Assembly: GCA_963843525.1 (NCBI GenBank)
Contig: CAWJKM010000005.1
Location: 620,001-684,000, forward strand
DNA length: 64,000 bases
Reading direction: 5' to 3'
DNA from: DATJPR01 sp963843525
Lineage (GTDB): Bacteria > Bacteroidota > Ignavibacteria > UBA10030 > UBA6906
Shown here in pieces: positions 17,087 through 26,322 of this stretch; position 1 is the first letter of the stretch; every line of letters begins with the position of its first letter. The translations under genes were made by a program, and so were the position numbers. The notes beneath the pieces are model-generated. The model saw nothing but the letters and a program-made list of their open reading frames with translations. It had not been told where the DNA came from and searched no databases.

Positions 17087-20000
17087 TTATTTCAGGAATA
17101 GCATCTTCCGGGTTTCAACAAAGCCGGACGATAACCCGTTCGCCGTCGGGCGGGCCTCGATGCGATAGAAATACACACCGGTACCAACCGTATTGCCATG
17201 ATCATTTGTTCCGTTCCATTGAACGCTATACGACCCCGCCTTCTGGATATCCTGCACCAGGGTTCGCACCACCTGACCGAGAACGTCGTAAATCACCAGG
17301 CTGACACTCCGATCTTCCGGCAGCTGGTATTGAATCATTGTTGTCGGATTGAAGGGATTGGGGTAGTTCTGTGCCAGGGCGAACGTCGTGGGAATCTCAC
17401 CCTGTGACCCCGGCTCGTTCACCGATGGCTTCAGCAAACCGGTAAATGCCGAGGCGAGGGTCATCTGCACTCTTTTTCCGATGACGACGTTTCCGGCAAG
17501 GAACGCGCCGGTTCCGGAACTTCCATCAAGAATCGCAACCGTGCCGTTCGGTGCATAGATATTTGCGGCCAGGATCGCAGACGGTCCGGCAATGGCACAC
17601 CAGCTGTACGTTGGATCGTCGGTATCCTTTCCGGTAATGTACATTACAATATTCGACGCACTCAGTCCGCTCCCCGGGGCCGGGCCAAACGACGCACCAC
17701 CGAGGAGGGCAAGCCACTTCGCAATACGAATGGTTGAAGCCGAACCGACGGTCAGTTGCGCGTTTGCACGGAGAAGAATCTGCGATGCATCATAGATTCC
17801 TCCGCTGAGCTTGAGCGTGCCGTATTGCTGTACGGTGATGGAGCGGTAGCGTCCCGGAGAAAGCGTCACACTCGTACCGGACGCTACGGTGATATCCGCT
17901 GTTCCAGGATTCGCAGATTGGAACGGCGGCAGAACTTTCACCACCGGGAGAGCGAGAGGAGTCGAGAGCGCTCCCGTGATCGACCCATTATTGGTCAACG
18001 TGTTGTAGTACACATTACTCGCAACAGACGCCCCTTGCAGAACATAGATGCGGTTTGCCTTCAGTGCGTACAGCGGCGGCGTTGTGACATTTCTTCCCAC
18101 AGTAAGCTCAATGTTGGGCCTTCCAGAAGTCCGAACTCCGTTGACGATAATGCTCCCGGAGATCACACGCGCGCTGTCGAGCACCGTGACACTATTCGTG
18201 GCCAGAACAACCGCATCGGGCGAGAATGGCGTGGACACATAGACTGATTGCCTGGACTCGCGGAAGAAACTGTCCTGAACCGCGGGGATGAATCCGTTCG
18301 CATGGACCGCAAACGAATAGGTTCCTATTGTCGCGGTGTTGGTGAAGACACCGGAATAGATCCCATTGTTCCCCTCTGTCAGCGTGAGAGTCTGCGGGAT
18401 GCCGCCAGGGGGGGTGACATCGACCTTTACCGAAGCCCCTGTGACGGCCCCACCTCCCGTGACGTGCTCACCGCCCGGCGATTGACCTCCCTGAGAGATG
18501 GTCACATCAATATTCACTTTGTCATTCTGGAGATAGTTCGCCTTGTTAAAGGCCACATCCATAGTCACATCTGCCGCGGCGATCAGGGAGAGGTGCAGGC
18601 TCTCCGGATTTGGCGGCTCCGGGGTGGAATTTGCGCCTTCAACATGCAGCGTCCATTCACCCCCTTCCGGATGAGCGATCTTGTAGAAGGCAAAGGTTGA
18701 ACCTTCGAAATACTGTACCTCGGGATGCAGCCCAAGATTTGCCGGGACGATCGTATCACCGCTCGGACTGATCAGGCCCAGGACAAAAGTGCTCCCCTGC
18801 CAGTTCAGACCGGGGAGAACCGTGCCGACGCCCGGATCAACCGCCCCTTGCCAATTCAACCCGCCTTGCCAGTTCAAGCCTCCCTGCCAATTCAGGCCAC
18901 CCTGCCAGTTCAAGCCGGTCGCATTGGAGGCGAACGTGGTGTCCGCCAGCAGTTGGAGGCCGGTGATTCTGTTCCACATTTGCTTCACGACCTGACTGAT
19001 GGTTGTATCGGCTGCGTTGTAGTAGGCTCCTGCGGTTGTATCCGCGAGCTTGCTGTTCAGGTCCTGTCCGGTGCTCCCGGCAAACCCCATGGTGAAAAGA
19101 TGTTCGCCGGCGCCGCGGAGCGATGGGGCGAGGCTTAATGCGGCGGGGGTCCCGGCGTCTTCTCCCGCACTGAAGAGTATGATCGCGCGAGAATTCGGCG
19201 ACGGATTGGCGGTCACCTGTCCCAAGGCTGTCTGCAATCCCTGCCCTATCGCGGTCGTTCCGCCAACAGCCATTGCTCCGATTGCATTACTCACGGATGC
19301 TCTGGAGGCACTGTCCGTAAGAGTCACGAGAGGATACACAACCGTACCGGGCAATTGGACGACACCAACACGATCACCCGGACGCAATTGCTGGATCAGC
19401 TCCTGTGCACTGTTCTTGGACGGGGTGAACCCATCGTATGTCGTGGAGAACGTCGAAGACCCGTCGAACACCAGAACAAGATCGACATGGCTGGCAGGGA
19501 TATTATTATAGATATACGCAATGCCGGCCGTGTCCGGAGAATGCAGAACGCGTTTTGAAGTTTCGCCGTTCTTGATGAATCCGTACATCGTTACCGTATC
19601 GTTGTCGGCACCCATGAAGGGGATATATTGTGGATAGCCGGGGTTATAGATATCGCCGAGGCCGCCGAAGTGGCCGATTTCATGAGTCGCGACGTTTTGC
19701 ACGTCCTTCACCCCCGCAGTATCCGCGGGCCCGGTCACCTTTGCAAAAGTGAAGTCCTCCGCGTTGAATGCCACATCCACATCCGTAAGCTCGCCGTTCA
19801 GGCTGTTGTAACGCACCCTGGTCACCGCAATGACACTCGGGTCCACACCGATGGAATCAGCCCAGTGGCTATTGACCCACACGATGTTGTTGATACCGTC
19901 AGGAAGCCCTCCCCAATGTGTCGAGCTGGTCGTGCCACCGGACGAATACTTGACCTGCGGGAGTTGGTTCCACGTTGCGAATGACGAATCGATGATAGGT

Positions 20001-23000
20001 GCAAAGGCAGAGGGTACCGAAGCGCTCAGGTCATAGGTGCCCTTTCCATCTGCCCAATGCAGGGGGATGCCGGACAGAGTGGTGTTGACAACGTAATGAT
20101 TGCCGTACACACGGGGCGATACGCCGATCAGGAGGTCTGGTGCGAATTCCGATGTGTTGTTTGCACTATCAGTCGCAGTCGCGGTAAGATAATACCCCGG
20201 GGTTAAGGGGACGGGCGAGTGGTAGGCAAAGGTCGCGTTCCCGAGGGCATCCGTGCGGATCGTCAGCGATCCCACGACGGATTGAGCCCCGCCGTAGCCG
20301 CTCGGATCCGGCGATGCGTCCTGGAAGAACTCTATACGGGAGAAGGTATTCGGCCAGCTCACGAGCGATCCGCGCACCAGAGAGGATTCCGGGGATGCGA
20401 CATACAGAATGGGGTAGTTCTGAGCATTGTTGATCGAGTCGGGTAATGCGGGATACGTATCCGGGACCGGGTGCTTCGGGACCATGTTCGCGGTCACCCC
20501 ATTCCCGCCAAGATCAATACCGAGTCCGCCATTCGCATAAATCAGGTTCGAGGTGAATGCATTGTGTGCAGGAGTTCCGCTGCCCCCGCGCACGAGGATT
20601 CCCGATCCACCATTGTGGATTATGGTGTTCCCTTGATTGAGTCCTGTTCCGCCAATGGTGTTGTTCGATCCGAGGATGACAATGCCGTTGCCGGAGAAGT
20701 CATCGATGAGAACTCCTTGAACAGTGACTCCCGAGAGAAGCGTGAGACCATCTGCGCCCTGCCCGGCATTCTGGCCGTTGATCTCGATAAGCGGTTTTCC
20801 CGTATAACCGGGCTGAGTGGTCGCATCGACGATGACCACATCAGTCATTTGCGGCAACGGTGAGAGCGGTTGAAGAGTCTGGACACCACTCCCGGGAATA
20901 TTGAAACGCAGTGTGTCCGGCCCGGGGTGCGCGTTTGCAGAGAGCATTGCATCGCGCACTGTACCCGTTCCGGTGTCGGCGAGAGATGCTACCGTAAACA
21001 CATTCGGCAAGAAATTTCCTGAAATAGAATGATTGGCCGAAATTGCCGGGAACGTATACGACGTCAATGGTCCGACAGGAGATCCGTCGACGAACACCGA
21101 CGACACGTGATATCCGGTCGAAGGCGTGAACAGAATTGTCGGGGTTGACCCATAAGGCACCGTACTGACGCCCGCGGGCGACACGCTCCCGTTGAAGCCA
21201 GCCGTGGCGGTGATGGTGTACGTGTCGATCGCAAACGATACGCTGATGGTGTGGTTCGACGTGTCGTTGACAAACGTATAGCTTGAGGTGGAATCAACAG
21301 GGACTCCATCCACGAGTACGGTGTCGACATGATAATGTGCGTCCGGAAGGAACTGGAAGGCTTTCGAAGCTCCGTAACTGATGGAAACCACGCCCTGCGG
21401 GACGATCTTCCCATGTGCACCCGCGGAGGCGGTGAGAGTATATGAATTGAGAGCGAACACCGAGCGGATTGTGTGGTTCGTGTCAATGCCGGCAAAGGTG
21501 AACCCCGAGACGGAATCCACCTTCACGTTGTCGACAAAAAGTGAATCAAGATGATATCCGGTCGACGGACTGACCACAAACCGTTGTGTCGAACCCCAGG
21601 GTAGGACGATGCTCCCGAGCGGAATGAGAGTCCCGTTTGGTCCGGTCGAAGCGAGCAGGGTGTAGGTATTAATGGCGAACTTTACGAGCAGCGAGTGGTT
21701 GGCGGAACTTGCCGTAAAGGTATAGCCGGACGGCGCCCCGATGAACGACTGGTCTACGAAAACACTGTCGACATGGTAATGCGCATTGGGAACGAAGTTG
21801 AATGCGACGGTTCCCCCGTACGGAACAGGGATCGCACCTGAGGGGGATACGATTCCATTCGGACCCGCGGCGGCGGTGATGGTGAGTGTATCGATTGCGA
21901 AGGCTGCAGCGATGGTATGGTTTGACAACACCGGGGGGAACGTGTATGCCGTCGTCGAATCGACGTGGGTCCCATCCACCAGAAGAGACGTCAAATGGTA
22001 ATGTGGCGAAGGTGTAAGAAGAAACCGGGGTGTCGTCCCGTAGTTGACGACTATCGCACCGGCGGGGGCAATGGTGCCGTTTCCCGATGCAGACGCTGTG
22101 ATCGTATAAGTGTCGACGGCAAATGTTACGATAAGGGTATGATTGCCCGACACTGGAGAGAAGGTGTATGACGTTCCATTGCCCACATATGCGCCATCGA
22201 CGAACAAACTATCCACATGGTAGTGGGGAGCTGGTGAGACTGTGAAGGACGGTGTGGCTCCGTAAGGGACAGTGACAACCCCCGAAGGGTTGATCGTGCC
22301 GTTCAGTCCTGCAGTGGCCGTGATGGTATATTTGTCGATCGCGAATGTCACCTCAATAGTGTGATTCGTTATGACATTCGGAAAGGTGTAGGATGCGGGC
22401 GCTCCAACATATAACCCGTCGACCAGGACGCTGTCGACATGGTAGTGGGGATCAGGGGTGAAAGTGAAAAGCTGGTTTGTGCCGTTGTTTACACTGACCG
22501 AGCCCGAGGGGGATATCGAGCCATTTGGCCCGGCCGAGGCAGTAATCGTGGCATTGAGATCACAACTCACTTGAAGGTCGAGGTAATTCTTCGAACTCTC
22601 CCAGTCTCCGTGGACGGCGAGAACGTTGTCCCCCGTCGGGGAAAGGAGGCTGTCCGGTACGGAGAAAACAAAATCACCGGGTGCTGCACAGCTGTTGTGT
22701 TCCTTGTTTCCGCCCGAGATATCTTTCCCGTTGAAGAACACCTGAACGGCATTGTCGATCGCGACGCTTACCTTGACATTCTTTGCTCCAGCCGGGACGC
22801 CGACATGCCTGCGGAGAAGGACGTCGCGTGACGATGGCCAGAGAATCTTGATATGGTCTGCATCATTGAGAGGGCATGGGGGTGAAGACGTGTTGTTCAA
22901 CGTTCCCACGGCCGCATTCCCCGTCGGCCACGAGGAGTCATCGTAGGCCGGATTTTTGAATGTGCTGATCTCCTTCGCCGAAGTCTTCACGATCAGATAC

Positions 23001-23107
23001 TTGTAGCCCGGCGCCTGATACGGTAGGATGATTTGATTCATCTGGCCGTAGCCAAGGACTGGAACCAAAAGGATTGCCAGGGTGAGAAATATTAGCCATC
23101 TTCGCAT
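17087..23107 (-). CDS. 2006-residue secreted multidomain protein: InlB-B-like repeats, beta-helix, metzincin, VWA, type IX sorting domain
   Basis: Order of parts by rough residue: signal peptide (1-22); a jelly-roll-like region with a lamin/galactose-binding look (40-180); seven repeats of about 74 residues with the pattern YTITA-AG-NG-I-P-G...YHVDS-FVDG...YTF...NHTI-V-FAID (180-702); parallel beta-helix-like region rich in NTI/GNGI turns (702-990); metzincin-type protease with zinc motif HEIGHFGGLGD near 1142; VWA domain with MIDAS-like DGSST near 1213; five GLNWQG hexapeptides (about 1397-1445); a carboxypeptidase-regulatory-like region and two more beta domains; and a C-terminal sorting domain starting FALAQNYPNPFNPTT at 1909. 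The sorting domain is typical of type IX secretion cargo. A secreted or surface-anchored protease/adhesin is the likely role. GAGGGAG precedes the ATG. Confidence 0.9.
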   Translation of the reverse strand: MRRWLIFLTLAILLVPVLGYGQMNQIILPYQAPGYKYLIVKTSAKEISTFKNPAYDDSSWPTGNAAVGTLNNTSSPPCPLNDADHIKILWPSSRDVLLRRHVGVPAGAKNVKVSVAIDNAVQVFFNGKDISGGNKEHNSCAAPGDFVFSVPDSLLSPTGDNVLAVHGDWESSKNYLDLQVSCDLNATITASAGPNGSISPSGSVSVNNGTNQLFTFTPDPHYHVDSVLVDGLYVGAPASYTFPNVITNHTIEVTFAIDKYTITATAGLNGTINPSGVVTVPYGATPSFTVSPAPHYHVDSLFVDGAYVGNGTSYTFSPVSGNHTLIVTFAVDTYTITASASGNGTIAPAGAIVVNYGTTPRFLLTPSPHYHLTSLLVDGTHVDSTTAYTFPPVLSNHTIAAAFAIDTLTITAAAGPNGIVSPSGAIPVPYGGTVAFNFVPNAHYHVDSVFVDQSFIGAPSGYTFTASSANHSLLVKFAINTYTLLASTGPNGTLIPLGSIVLPWGSTQRFVVSPSTGYHLDSLFVDNVKVDSVSGFTFAGIDTNHTIRSVFALNSYTLTASAGAHGKIVPQGVVSISYGASKAFQFLPDAHYHVDTVLVDGVPVDSTSSYTFVNDTSNHTISVSFAIDTYTITATAGFNGSVSPAGVSTVPYGSTPTILFTPSTGYHVSSVFVDGSPVGPLTSYTFPAISANHSISGNFLPNVFTVASLADTGTGTVRDAMLSANAHPGPDTLRFNIPGSGVQTLQPLSPLPQMTDVVIVDATTQPGYTGKPLIEINGQNAGQGADGLTLLSGVTVQGVLIDDFSGNGIVILGSNNTIGGTGLNQGNTIIHNGGSGILVRGGSGTPAHNAFTSNLIYANGGLGIDLGGNGVTANMVPKHPVPDTYPALPDSINNAQNYPILYVASPESSLVRGSLVSWPNTFSRIEFFQDASPDPSGYGGAQSVVGSLTIRTDALGNATFAYHSPVPLTPGYYLTATATDSANNTSEFAPDLLIGVSPRVYGNHYVVNTTLSGIPLHWADGKGTYDLSASVPSAFAPIIDSSFATWNQLPQVKYSSGGTTSSTHWGGLPDGINNIVWVNSHWADSIGVDPSVIAVTRVRYNSLNGELTDVDVAFNAEDFTFAKVTGPADTAGVKDVQNVATHEIGHFGGLGDIYNPGYPQYIPFMGADNDTVTMYGFIKNGETSKRVLHSPDTAGIAYIYNNIPASHVDLVLVFDGSSTFSTTYDGFTPSKNSAQELIQQLRPGDRVGVVQLPGTVVYPLVTLTDSASRASVSNAIGAMAVGGTTAIGQGLQTALGQVTANPSPNSRAIILFSAGEDAGTPAALSLAPSLRGAGEHLFTMGFAGSTGQDLNSKLADTTAGAYYNAADTTISQVVKQMWNRITGLQLLADTTFASNATGLNWQGGLNWQGGLNWQGGLNWQGAVDPGVGTVLPGLNWQGSTFVLGLISPSGDTIVPANLGLHPEVQYFEGSTFAFYKIAHPEGGEWTLHVEGANSTPEPPNPESLHLSLIAAADVTMDVAFNKANYLQNDKVNIDVTISQGGQSPGGEHVTGGGAVTGASVKVDVTPPGGIPQTLTLTEGNNGIYSGVFTNTATIGTYSFAVHANGFIPAVQDSFFRESRQSVYVSTPFSPDAVVLATNSVTVLDSARVISGSIIVNGVRTSGRPNIELTVGRNVTTPPLYALKANRIYVLQGASVASNVYYNTLTNNGSITGALSTPLALPVVKVLPPFQSANPGTADITVASGTSVTLSPGRYRSITVQQYGTLKLSGGIYDASQILLRANAQLTVGSASTIRIAKWLALLGGASFGPAPGSGLSASNIVMYITGKDTDDPTYSWCAIAGPSAILAANIYAPNGTVAILDGSSGTGAFLAGNVVIGKRVQMTLASAFTGLLKPSVNEPGSQGEIPTTFALAQNYPNPFNPTTMIQYQLPEDRSVSLVIYDVLGQVVRTLVQDIQKAGSYSVQWNGTNDHGNTVGTGVYFYRIEARPTANGLSSGFVETRKMLFLK
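18800..18915 (-). repeat. 18-bp coding tandem repeat (GLNWQG hexapeptides)
   Basis: Four adjacent 18-bp units, plus a fifth copy about 40 bp away at 18795-18815, encode GLNWQG in the linker after the VWA domain. The units differ mostly at third codon positions, so the protein sequence appears to be under selection. A Trp-containing repeat in a secreted linker could mediate binding or packing. Confidence 0.8.
21000..22566 (-). repeat. Seven tandem InlB-B-like protein repeats
   Basis: Within the large secreted protein, seven consecutive units of about 222 bp encode the same 74-residue pattern. Each has the core HYHVDS or GYHLDS, VDG, a SYTF block and a closing NHTI...FAID. The DNA copies are clearly diverged, so this is an old duplication series, not a recent tandem expansion. 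Such modules usually form extended rods on secreted proteins. Confidence 0.85.
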
Positions 23108-23189
23108 CAGTAGCTCCCTCAGGATAGTTGGCCCACATCTTTTGCATCAAGTGTGTAACTGCGGAATTGCGACGGTCGCTCACAGAGCA

Positions 23190-23708
23190 TCAGTGTTTCA
23201 CGGCACCGGCCTCAACCGCGCTGCGGACCTGCGCCACAATCTGGGCAAGGGGAGCCACTCCGGAGACCAGTCGGGCGCCTGTGGCGGCATCGGTCTTGAT
23301 GGAATATTTCCCCTCCACGCCGCCTGCCACATGATACCGCTCGTTCTTATCCTTGGCGGCAAATACCATGACGTCTTCATCCTTGCGGAATGCCGGCATG
23401 TCGCTGTACATTTCGCCGACACCGTCGATTTCACCGCCTGGAACGTAGACTGTCAGCGTGGAACCGGCATTGCTTCCTTTGACGAATTCCGAAACTGAAA
23501 TCACCACCCGGGTCCTGATGCGGGTTCGGGTTTCATTCCATTCCGGGAGAAGTGATGAAACGCGCCCGACGGCAACAACGTCTGCCTGCCGGGTGAGTTC
23601 AGCGGTTGTCACTGAAGAGATCTGGGCTCTTGCCGCCGGGATGCCCATGGAGGTGGTCAACCCAAGAACGGCAAGCAAAGAACAGCGCATGAGAAGGGAT
23701 TGTCTCAT
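23190..23708 (-). CDS. Small secreted protein of unknown function next to the metzincin gene
   Basis: The 172-residue protein starts at the ATG at 23708, preceded by GGAG at a good distance. It has a signal peptide (LLMRCSLLAVLGLTTSMGIPAARAQ). The mature part is a predicted beta-rich domain: ADVVAVGRVSSLLPEW, a strand pair TRVVISVSEFVKGSNAG, TLTVYVPGG, then FRKDEDVMVFAA. It lies 82 bp upstream of the large protease gene on the same strand. Similar small secreted domains are often found next to matrixin-type proteases, so it may be an accessory or substrate-associated protein. I do not recognise a named family. Confidence 0.8.
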   Translation of the reverse strand: MRQSLLMRCSLLAVLGLTTSMGIPAARAQISSVTTAELTRQADVVAVGRVSSLLPEWNETRTRIRTRVVISVSEFVKGSNAGSTLTVYVPGGEIDGVGEMYSDMPAFRKDEDVMVFAAKDKNERYHVAGGVEGKYSIKTDAATGARLVSGVAPLAQIVAQVRSAVEAGAVKH

Positions 23709-24384
23709 TGAATGACTCCGACAAGTTGGAAGTGAGAATAAGCTGGTGGTCATGACGTTGGAGAATTGCATGCGTTGCGAGGGATGGAGAAAGCGCGGTG
23801 CCGGTGGCACTTGTCGTTGAAGAGAAGACCGGAGTACCGAGTGGTCAAGGGGCCTGTACAGGGAGAGAACATGTGAGAGCATCCTGGAACCTGAGAACAG
23901 GAAACCACGACAGTAGTCTGGAAAGAACGGGTCTCTCAGTCCCTCACGCACAAAAAAAGCACGGCGTGATAATCAAGACGGGAAAACAGTAAGGATTGTA
24001 TCCATTTAACCGCGGGCACCTTCCCATCGTTCCCAGAAAGTTCCCATATTGGTAGATATAAATAGAAACGCAGGGATTCGAATGGAATTGAGCAAAGCAG
24101 ATGGTTATGGGGGGCATGTGCGAATAATCGCAGTCTTCTGTTTAGAATCAGAGAAAGAGAATTCTTGACTGTCCTGCTCAGCGATCCACCAGCGCCAATG
24201 AAATTGACCCGACATCAATGCCGGGGCGGAAGTCTTGGGGAAGAGTCTTGTAGTTTCACGTGGATGTTTGCGAGGATGGCCGGCACCGCGGACGTCAAAG
24301 ATATTTTTCTTACTTTAGATCCTTCAACGGCATGGCGGAATGATATTCCGATACACTTGAGGTGCAAAGGCAGGATATACTCAC
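23709..24384. other. 676-bp intergenic region without a supported gene
   Basis: The short open frames here have no family-like features and look like chance. The middle (about 23940-24170) is more A/T-rich than its surroundings and probably carries the promoters of the divergent genes on either side. I could not pick a convincing -35/-10 pair. TGGCAC at 23806 is followed by TTGAA at the wrong spacing for a sigma-54 promoter. Confidence 0.5.
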
Positions 24385-24924
24385 GTGAAGGACGATCAAG
24401 TGATTCAACTTACCCCTTTTGGGCTCCAGGATTTTTCCCGACTCATTTCCTGGATAGGATCTCCTGAAGAGCTCGTTCAATGGGCGGGTCCACGACTGTT
24501 CACCTATCCTCTGGACATCACCCAGCTTACCGTTCATCAGTACGAAACACTGGGTCAAGCACCGCGGAGCAGAATTTATAAGGCGCTCGCGGAGGACGGT
24601 CGCGTCATAGGCCACGTTGAATTCGGAGGGATCGATGCGCGGGACGGCATGGCCACGCTCTGCAGAGTGATGGTTGCTCCCGAAGAACGCGGGAAGGGTC
24701 TCTGTCTGCCGATGGTGCGGGGAGGCCTGAAACTAGGATTTGAGGAACTACACTTCCGGCGAATTGAGTTGAACGTCTACTCATTCAATCTCAACGCTCT
24801 TGCCTGCTATCAACGGGCGGGGTTTGTCCGTGAGGGGCTTGCACGAAAAACCGTCCAGGTGGGCGATCAGTTCTGGGACACCGTCACGATGGCGATTCTC
24901 AAAGAGGAGTGGAACGAGAACTGA
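24385..24924 (+). CDS. GNAT-family N-acetyltransferase (RimJ/RimL-like)
   Basis: The 179-residue protein shows the GNAT fold: YKALAEDGRVIGHVEFGGID (beta strands), the acetyl-CoA-binding VMVAPEERGKGLCLPMVRGGL, then the motif B region RRIELNVYSFNLNALACYQRAGFVREG. It is closest in style to RimJ/RimL or ribosomal-protein acetyltransferases, but the substrate cannot be told. The start is a GTG at 24385. It stands alone between divergent and convergent minus-strand genes. Confidence 0.85.
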   Translation: MKDDQVIQLTPFGLQDFSRLISWIGSPEELVQWAGPRLFTYPLDITQLTVHQYETLGQAPRSRIYKALAEDGRVIGHVEFGGIDARDGMATLCRVMVAPEERGKGLCLPMVRGGLKLGFEELHFRRIELNVYSFNLNALACYQRAGFVREGLARKTVQVGDQFWDTVTMAILKEEWNEN

Positions 24925-24946
24925 GGACAAAGCCGCCGGGATTCCC

Positions 24947-24978
24947 GGGGAACGATGGTCTGTGGCCATCCGTTCCCC
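24947..24978. terminator. Hairpin between convergent genes
   Basis: GGGGAACGATGG (24947-24958) pairs with CCATCCGTTCCCC (24966-24978) with one bulged base and a seven-base loop. It lies between the 3' ends of the acetyltransferase gene and the membrane protein gene. There is no T-run, so it may act with other factors. Confidence 0.5.
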
Positions 24979-25006
24979 GACAACCCCGTGAAGAGATGCT
25001 GCCCGC

Positions 25007-25591
25007 TCAGGTTTGAGGTGCCTTCACAATTGCTCCAGCCCCTAATCCAGCCAAAACCCATCCGAGGAGGCTATCGAGCACCATCGCCACGGTGTAGTCC
25101 GCGGGATAATCGAACCAGTTGAAATTCGAGAGATGAATGAAAAAGGAGATCAGGACTCCGAACATGCCGAAAAAGGTCACCCGGGCAAAGTATGACGATG
25201 TATACGCAGTGCTCCGGATGAGGAACCAGACCCCGAGGAGCGCACAGAGAATGCTATTTGCGAGTCCGAACAGTAACTGGTCAACACGCATCTGATCGGA
25301 GCCGTGCGGATTATACATGACCAGGGCCGTGGGACCGGCTTTGTACTTCTCCGCCCATGTCTTTTGCAGGGCGTCATAGTGGTCCGCAGTCAGTCCCTCC
25401 TTTCGCGGCATTGCCGGCAGCGCATACATTCCCCTTCCCCCCATCGACTGCTTCAGAGCTGCAAGGACCGCGTCTTCATTCATCGGGGTGTGAAGCGCGT
25501 TGCTATTGAAGGGAAGAACAGTCCATGCGATTGCACCCCATACAAAGAAGATGATCCCCCCAACCAGTCCTCCAAGCAGAAATTGTCGCAT
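25007..25591 (-). CDS. Small integral membrane protein of unknown function
   Basis: The 194-residue protein starts at the ATG at 25591, with GGAGGT five bases upstream; an ATG at 25603 would overlap that Shine-Dalgarno. It has one N-terminal transmembrane helix (FLLGGLVGGIIFFVWGAIAWTVL), a soluble loop of about 70 residues (MNEDAVLAALKQ...GLTADHYDALQKTWAEKY), and three more helices (about 105-190). The overall layout recalls small membrane proteins of unknown function in Bacteroidota. No catalytic motif is visible. It is not clearly linked to the Tag gene 126 bp upstream. Confidence 0.75.
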   Translation of the reverse strand: MRQFLLGGLVGGIIFFVWGAIAWTVLPFNSNALHTPMNEDAVLAALKQSMGGRGMYALPAMPRKEGLTADHYDALQKTWAEKYKAGPTALVMYNPHGSDQMRVDQLLFGLANSILCALLGVWFLIRSTAYTSSYFARVTFFGMFGVLISFFIHLSNFNWFDYPADYTVAMVLDSLLGWVLAGLGAGAIVKAPQT

Positions 25592-25716
25592 CGAGACCTC
25601 CATGAATTTGGTGGCAGAGAGAGGGAGAAGAAAACGCGCAATGTCGATGGCTTCTCAATACGGAATCGGATTGAAAGTAGCAAGCGCGAAGAGCGATGCA
25701 GGGCGCCCGGAACGAT

Positions 25717-26319
25717 TCACGTGAGCTTCGCACACTCGCGGTACCGGAAGCAATCGGCCGTGTGGTCGTTCACCATTCCCACGGCCTGCATGAAAGAGTA
25801 ACATATGGTGGATCCGACGAAGGAAAATCCCCGTGCTTTGAGCTCTTTGCTCATCGCGTCTGACTCGGGGGTCGTTGCCGGAACCTCCTTCATCGACTTT
25901 CGTGCGTTCTTTTTCGGTCGGCCGCCGACGAATTTCCAGAGGTACGTCTCGGCGCTGCCGAATTCCTCTTGCAGCTCAAGGAAAGCGCGGGCGTTTTTGA
26001 TTGCGGCCTCGATCTTCAGCCGGTTGCGCACAATCGATGCGTCCGCCATCAGCCTTCGTATTTGTGCCGAACGGTATCGGGCGACAATTGCTGGATCGAA
26101 CCGGTCGAATGCCGATCGGTAGCCGTCCCGCTTTTTCAGGATGGTGAGCCAGTTTAACCCCGCCTGGGCACCTTCGAGGATCAACATCTCAAAGAGACGA
26201 CGGTCATCGTGAACGGGTACCCCCCACTCATGATCGTGGTACTCCAGGTTCAGCGGATGGCTGGCGGCCCACAGACATCTTCTCCGTGCTTGGCGCATAC
26301 TGTTATCCGTATTCCTCAT
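25717..26319 (-). CDS. tag: DNA-3-methyladenine glycosylase I
   Basis: The 200-residue enzyme removes 3-methyladenine from alkylated DNA. It shows the Tag zinc-snap pattern, with RCLWA near the N-terminus and NDHTADCFRY at the C-terminus giving Cys and His ligands, the YHDHEWGVPVHDDRRLFEMLILEGAQAGLNW substrate pocket block, and the helix-hairpin-helix region. Translation may start at 26319 or at the second ATG at 26298. It begins 3 bp after the VWA gene stop, so it is probably the last gene of the long minus-strand operon. Confidence 0.95.
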   Translation of the reverse strand: MRNTDNSMRQARRRCLWAASHPLNLEYHDHEWGVPVHDDRRLFEMLILEGAQAGLNWLTILKKRDGYRSAFDRFDPAIVARYRSAQIRRLMADASIVRNRLKIEAAIKNARAFLELQEEFGSAETYLWKFVGGRPKKNARKSMKEVPATTPESDAMSKELKARGFSFVGSTICYSFMQAVGMVNDHTADCFRYRECAKLT

Positions 26320-26322
26320 ACC

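Noticed and set aside
18795..18915. The 18-bp repeats in the secreted protein gene as a possible CRISPR or mobile element
   Set aside because: There are no spacers; the units are contiguous codons for GLNWQG.
23798..24100. TGGCAC near 23806 as a sigma-54 promoter, and small open frames in the same gap
   Set aside because: The spacing to the TTGA element is one base too long and GC at -12 is missing; the small frames have no family-like features.
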